Source of the DNA: CAYVSF01 sp046482855
Lineage (GTDB): Bacteria > Bacteroidota > Bacteroidia > Bacteroidales > UBA12077
NCBI GenBank assembly: GCA_046482855.1
Contig: JAWOEH010000164.1
Location: forward strand, 1 to 9,799
Direction of reading: 5' to 3'
DNA: 9,799 nt
Shown here: piece by piece, positions 5,854-9,799 of the stretch
How the letters are laid out: each line of letters begins with the position of its first letter
Position numbering within the stretch: position 1 is the stretch's first letter
Notes under the pieces: model-generated
The model's database searches: none
Told to the model about the DNA's origin: nothing
What the model saw: only the letters and a program-made list of their open reading frames with translations
Position numbers and translations under genes: made by a program

Positions 5854-8800
5854 ATGAATAGATTGAATATCAGTGTATTGTTGGTTTTTTTCGTGGTTTT
5901 GCCACTATTTTCCTTGGCACAGAAGAATTTACTTCTGGAAGATCCGGATGCCACCTATCGAAAAGGACTGGAGTTATTCGATAAAGAGAAATACGGAGCT
6001 GCTCAAAAATATTTTGCCGACGTTATTACCCATTATGGCGATGCCGATGTGGAGGTAAGGGGAAACGCCGCCTATTATCGAGCCATTTGTGCCATTGAAT
6101 TGTTTAATGACGATGCGGAGTATTTGATAACAAAATTTTTGGCAAACTATCCCGAGAACTCCCGTGTAAATGCCGCAAATTACCAGATGGCTGCGTTTCA
6201 GTATCGCCAAAAGCATTATGAGCAGGCCATTGAATGGTTTCAGAAGGTACGAAAGCACAAACTTACCGATGAGGAACGAGCAGCCTACTTTTTCCGGCTT
6301 GGCTATAGCTATTTTATGGAAGAGGAGTACGATAAAGCGGAGAATGCTTTTTACGAAATAAAGGACAAAGATACGCGCTACACCTCACCGGCAATCTATT
6401 ATTTTGCTCATATAGCCTATGAAAAAGAACATTATGAAACAGCACTGCAAGGATTTCAGCGGTTGAGTAACGATCCCACATTCTCGAGTATTGTCCCCTA
6501 TTATATTACCCAGATCTATTATTTGCAAGAACGCTATGATGAAGTAATTGATTACGCACGCCCCATACTCGATGAAGCAAGTGCAAAACGGGCTCCGGAA
6601 ATTGCTAAAATTATTGGCGATGCCTATTTTAAGAAGGAGGCCTTTGATAGTGCTCTTGTTTACCTGGAAAAACACCGGGAAAAATCCGAGAAAATCCGTC
6701 GTGACGACCACTATCAACTGGGTTATGCTTATTATATGACCGACCAATATGATAGTGCTGCCGTGGCTTTTGAAAAAGTTACCACAGAGGATGATCGACT
6801 ATCGCAGAATGCGTATTTTCATTTAGCGGACTCGTATATGGCATTGGGGCAGAAGCAAAAAGCCCGCTTAGCATTTGAGTTTGCTTCTAAACTTAGTTAC
6901 GATGAGGCCATTAAGGAAGAAGCCCTTCTTAACTATGCAATCATTACCTATGAGTTGTATCATAGCCCGTTTAATGAGGCGATTGATGCTTTTCACTTGT
7001 TTCTGGATACCTATCCCAATAGCGAACGTCGCGATGATGCGTACAATTTTTTGGTGATGGCTTATATGTATACCTCTAATTATAAAGAGGCCTTGCATTC
7101 CTTACAGCAAATTGAAGATAAAACCCATGCCATAAAAGAGGCCTATCAGAAAGTGGCCTACTATCGCGGGTTGGAATTGTATAATAATCTTCACTATCAG
7201 GAGGCTGTAGAAACCTTAAAGCAGGCGCAACAATACGACCAATACAACAAACAGATAGCTGCACAAACACACTATTGGATTGCCGAAGCTCATTTTCAGC
7301 TTAAAGCTTATGCCAAAGCTGCCGATGAATATCATGCTTTTTTACTGACGGGTGGAGCCTTTCAGTTGGAGGAGTTCAACCTGGCCCATTACAATTTAGG
7401 CTATGCCTATTTTAAACAGCGGAATTATGCCGAGGCCATTCAATGGTTTCGCAAGTTTATAGGTTTTGGGAAAAACGAGGTTGACAAAAAGGTATTGGCT
7501 GATGCTTATAACCGTACCGGCGATTGCTATTTTGTGCGTCGCACCTACTGGCAGGCGGTGGAGTATTATGATGAGGCAGTAGCTTTAAATACCACTGATG
7601 CCGATTATGCAATGTTTCAACGAGGGTTTGCCTTGGGCTTGTTGAAGCGACCCGAGAAAAAGAAAGCGAGCATGGAGCAGTTACTGGCTGAATTCCCCGA
7701 TTCCAAATACTATGACGATGCCCTGTTTGAAATTGGAAAAACCTTGATGGAAAATCAGCAGGAGAAACAGGCTAAGGACTACTACGAGAGGTTGGTAACC
7801 GAATTCCCTTCCAGTAGTTATGTGAAAAAATCATTGGTGCAGTTAGGGTTAATCTATTATAATAGTAGCGAAAATCAACAGGCCCTTGATTACTATAAAC
7901 AGGTTGTTGCTGAATATCCGGGAACCAATGAGGCAAAAAATGCACTTACCGGAATAAAAAATATTTATGTCGACATGAACGATGTGGATAGCTATTTTGC
8001 CTATGTAAACGGGCTGGGTGATTTTGCCGATGTATCCGTTGCTGAGCAGGATTCACTCACTTACATCGCCGCCGAGAAACTCTACATGAAAGGAGATTGT
8101 GAGCAAAGTAGTCAGGATCTGAGAAAATATATTCAGCGATTTGGCGACGGGAATTTTATCTTATCGGCTCATTATTACCTTGCCGATTGTCTGGAGCGGC
8201 AGGAAAACAAAGAAGAAGCGCTTACCTATTATCAGTTTGTGATAGAAAAACCCAAAAATACTTTTACTGAGCAGGCTCTTTTAGCTGCAGCCAACATCCT
8301 TTTTGAACAAGAAAGTTATGCGAAAGCCGATGAGTACTTTCAGCAACTTGAAGAAACAGCTGAGTTGAACTCCTTGTTGGTTGATGCGCGTGTAGGTCAG
8401 ATGCGTTGTCAGTACTTATTGGAGAACTACAACCAGGTACAAACCTCCGCTACCAAAGTACTGCATACCGAGAAAATTTCTGAAGGCTTAAAACGAGAGG
8501 CGCATTACAAAAGAGGGATGGCTTTCTACTATCAAAAGAATTATGAGCGCGCGCTGGATGAGTACCGCATGATTGCCGAGGATGTGAATAGCAAAGAGGG
8601 CGCTGAAGCAAAATATCGTATTGCCCAAATTTACTTCTTTGACGAGCAGTATGAAATGGCCGAGAATGAGGTGTTTGATTTTACTACACAAAACACCTCC
8701 CAGGAATATTGGTTAGGGAAAAGCTTTATTCTGCTCGGCGATGTATACCTGGCTCAGAAGGATGATTTTCAGGCCAAGCATACCTATAAAAGTGTGATTG

Positions 8801-9033
8801 ATAACTATGGGAATCCTGAGGATGATATTATTTCAATTGCTAAGAAAAAGTACAATGCCATTGTTGAAAGAGAGAAATATCAACTTCAGGAAGCTCCTGA
8901 TACATTGGAATTGAATATGGACTTATCCGGTGATGAACGCGAATCATTCCAAAACCAGGAATCAAACCCCGATTCATTGCAGGTAGAAACCCCAGTTGAT
9001 GGTTCGCTAGAAACGGAAAAGGAAGTTGACTAA
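5854..9033 (+). CDS. Large secreted tetratricopeptide-repeat protein
   Basis: A 1059-residue protein with a type I signal peptide: basic MNR, a hydrophobic run over residues 6-20, and a cleavage site after SLA (residue 22). There is no lipobox cysteine, so the mature protein should be soluble in the periplasm or held by a partner. Almost all of the rest is TPR: paired helices about every 34 residues, with clear units starting near residue 34 (YRKGLELFDKEKYGAAQKYF), near 509 (NLAHYNLGYAYFKQRNYAEA), and around 630-690, with EFPSSSY and EYPGT turns. Those F/YP-xS turns recall YbgF/CpoB and BamD TPRs, which act with the Tol-Pal or Bam envelope machines. The last 45 or so residues are acidic and low-complexity (many E, D, S, N), probably disordered. 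It probably serves as a protein-protein scaffold, and the following beta-barrel gene, with the same orientation and a gap of about 50 bp, is the obvious partner. No Shine-Dalgarno sequence precedes ATG 5854. The specific role is unknown. Confidence 0.85.
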   Translation: MNRLNISVLLVFFVVLPLFSLAQKNLLLEDPDATYRKGLELFDKEKYGAAQKYFADVITHYGDADVEVRGNAAYYRAICAIELFNDDAEYLITKFLANYPENSRVNAANYQMAAFQYRQKHYEQAIEWFQKVRKHKLTDEERAAYFFRLGYSYFMEEEYDKAENAFYEIKDKDTRYTSPAIYYFAHIAYEKEHYETALQGFQRLSNDPTFSSIVPYYITQIYYLQERYDEVIDYARPILDEASAKRAPEIAKIIGDAYFKKEAFDSALVYLEKHREKSEKIRRDDHYQLGYAYYMTDQYDSAAVAFEKVTTEDDRLSQNAYFHLADSYMALGQKQKARLAFEFASKLSYDEAIKEEALLNYAIITYELYHSPFNEAIDAFHLFLDTYPNSERRDDAYNFLVMAYMYTSNYKEALHSLQQIEDKTHAIKEAYQKVAYYRGLELYNNLHYQEAVETLKQAQQYDQYNKQIAAQTHYWIAEAHFQLKAYAKAADEYHAFLLTGGAFQLEEFNLAHYNLGYAYFKQRNYAEAIQWFRKFIGFGKNEVDKKVLADAYNRTGDCYFVRRTYWQAVEYYDEAVALNTTDADYAMFQRGFALGLLKRPEKKKASMEQLLAEFPDSKYYDDALFEIGKTLMENQQEKQAKDYYERLVTEFPSSSYVKKSLVQLGLIYYNSSENQQALDYYKQVVAEYPGTNEAKNALTGIKNIYVDMNDVDSYFAYVNGLGDFADVSVAEQDSLTYIAAEKLYMKGDCEQSSQDLRKYIQRFGDGNFILSAHYYLADCLERQENKEEALTYYQFVIEKPKNTFTEQALLAAANILFEQESYAKADEYFQQLEETAELNSLLVDARVGQMRCQYLLENYNQVQTSATKVLHTEKISEGLKREAHYKRGMAFYYQKNYERALDEYRMIAEDVNSKEGAEAKYRIAQIYFFDEQYEMAENEVFDFTTQNTSQEYWLGKSFILLGDVYLAQKDDFQAKHTYKSVIDNYGNPEDDIISIAKKKYNAIVEREKYQLQEAPDTLELNMDLSGDERESFQNQESNPDSLQVETPVDGSLETEKEVD

Positions 9034-9085
9034 GGAACTCTTTGCTATTGCTTTAAATATGGATTTGAATAAAAAATCGACCCTG

Positions 9086-9799
9086 ATGAAACGTTTATAT
9101 ATTGTAGTGTTGTTAGCTATCTTTTTTTCTGCAAATTCCCTGCAAGCGCAGGAAGATCTTCGAAAAACTGTGCAGGTTGTTAAACCGTACGATCCTTCGG
9201 TGTCCGATGCCTATAAAATTAGTCGACTGCCCCGAATAAATGATACAGTAAAAATTATTCCCACCTTTGAGTATACACTGCAGTCAAAACCCATGGTGGT
9301 AAACTATGAGCTTATGCCTATTGCCGCAGCAAAAATGGTTGGAGAACCGCTTACTAAACTCTATGGCAATTACCTGAAGATTGGTCTGGGGACAAAGTAT
9401 CATCCTGAAATTGCGTTTTATGCCAATAAAAAACGCTCAAATGAGTACCAGTATGGGGCGTATATTAATCACTTGTCCTCCTATGCGAAAATTAATCTTA
9501 CCGATGATGTCAGACAGTATGCCGGATTTAGTAACTCCAACGTAGGTGTTTTTGGCAAACGGATTTTTAATAAATCAGTGGTAGAGGGAGAACTTTCGCT
9601 TCTTCGTGATATGAATCACTTTTATGGCTACGATACACAAATAGATACAACCTTTGAAGATGGCGATATTCGTCAAAGGTTCTTCGGAACACAGGCCGGC
9701 TTGTCCTGGTACAGCACCCATGTGGACTCTTCTCATTTGAATTATCATGCAGATTTGAACTATCGTTACTTTCAGGATGACTTCTCCTTTAGCGAGAAT
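9086..9799 (+). CDS. Secreted outer-membrane beta-barrel protein (3' end outside window)
   Basis: The frame is open from 9086 to the last base, giving 238 visible residues. It starts with a signal peptide (MKRLYIVVLLAIFFSANS, cleavage after LQA at residue 21). ATG 9059 is also in frame, but it would add nine polar residues before the basic MKR, so 9086 is preferred. After the signal comes a conserved-looking segment, KTVQVVKPYDPSVSDAYKI then LPRIND (about 26-52). This resembles a family of roughly 500-600-residue Bacteroidota outer-membrane proteins, often labelled 'TonB-dependent receptor' by automated pipelines. From about residue 95 the sequence becomes alternating aromatic/polar strands (YLKIGLGTKY, YQYGAYINHLSSYAKINL, DLNYRYF), as in beta-barrels. 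No plug domain or TonB box is apparent in the visible part. It follows the TPR gene on the same strand with 52 bp between stop and start, so it is probably co-transcribed and may be the TPR protein's partner. Confidence 0.75.
   Translation, partial: MKRLYIVVLLAIFFSANSLQAQEDLRKTVQVVKPYDPSVSDAYKISRLPRINDTVKIIPTFEYTLQSKPMVVNYELMPIAAAKMVGEPLTKLYGNYLKIGLGTKYHPEIAFYANKKRSNEYQYGAYINHLSSYAKINLTDDVRQYAGFSNSNVGVFGKRIFNKSVVEGELSLLRDMNHFYGYDTQIDTTFEDGDIRQRFFGTQAGLSWYSTHVDSSHLNYHADLNYRYFQDDFSFSEN

Noticed and set aside
5625..5861. A 78-codon plus-strand frame spanning the intergenic gap
   Set aside because: It is antisense to the small ftsE-operon gene and then runs through A+T-rich spacer; its sequence resembles translated noncoding DNA.
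5854..9033. Internal DNA repeats or recent tandem duplication in the TPR gene
   Set aside because: Repeat units are similar only at the protein-pattern level; I saw no near-identical stretches at the nucleotide level.
1..9799. tRNA, rRNA, CRISPR array, insertion sequence or phage-type genes
   Set aside because: No cloverleaf, spaced direct repeat series, terminal inverted repeat with transposase, or integrase was recognised.

Overview
The window looks like a piece of a Bacteroidota chromosome, probably from a free-living or marine member of class Bacteroidia or a relative. The reasons are moderate to low G+C, near-absence of Shine-Dalgarno sequences, two good matches to the Bacteroidota -7 promoter element TAnnTTTG, and gene families typical of that phylum (a FemAB-like GNAT, a large periplasmic TPR protein, and an outer-membrane protein with a conserved pre-barrel segment). 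Assignment below phylum is inference.

Left half (1-4804): surface-polysaccharide biosynthesis. A 5'-truncated FemAB/GNAT-type acyltransferase overlaps a polysaccharide deacetylase (GTGA overlap). A PAPS-dependent sulfotransferase lies on the opposite strand, its 3' end overlapping the deacetylase by 14 bp. It is divergent, across a short promoter-bearing gap, from a GT4 glycosyltransferase. The GT4 gene overlaps the start of a multi-pass flippase of the Wzx/MOP type by 8 bp. Together they suggest assembly, export and modification (deacetylation, sulfation) of an extracellular glycan, without identifying the polymer.

Right half (4801-9799): a cell-envelope locus. A minus-strand pair, a 67-aa uncharacterised protein followed by ftsE (stop/start overlap TAATG), is divergent from a plus-strand pair. 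The plus pair is a 1059-aa secreted TPR protein and a secreted outer-membrane beta-barrel protein cut by the window end. The 139-bp gap between the pairs holds a perfect TAnnTTTG element for the minus operon. It also holds two perfect 22-bp dyads of identical geometry (8-bp arms, 6-bp spacer), centred 41 bp apart. ftsE has no ftsX beside it here.

The two halves meet tail to tail, with a 4-bp overlap between the flippase and ftsE stop codons, so there is no dedicated intergenic terminator at either convergent junction. No tRNA, rRNA, CRISPR array, insertion sequence, integrase or riboswitch was recognised. No gap longer than 300 bases lacks a gene. The most promising lead is the envelope quartet with its shared regulatory gap, not a defence or mobile system.
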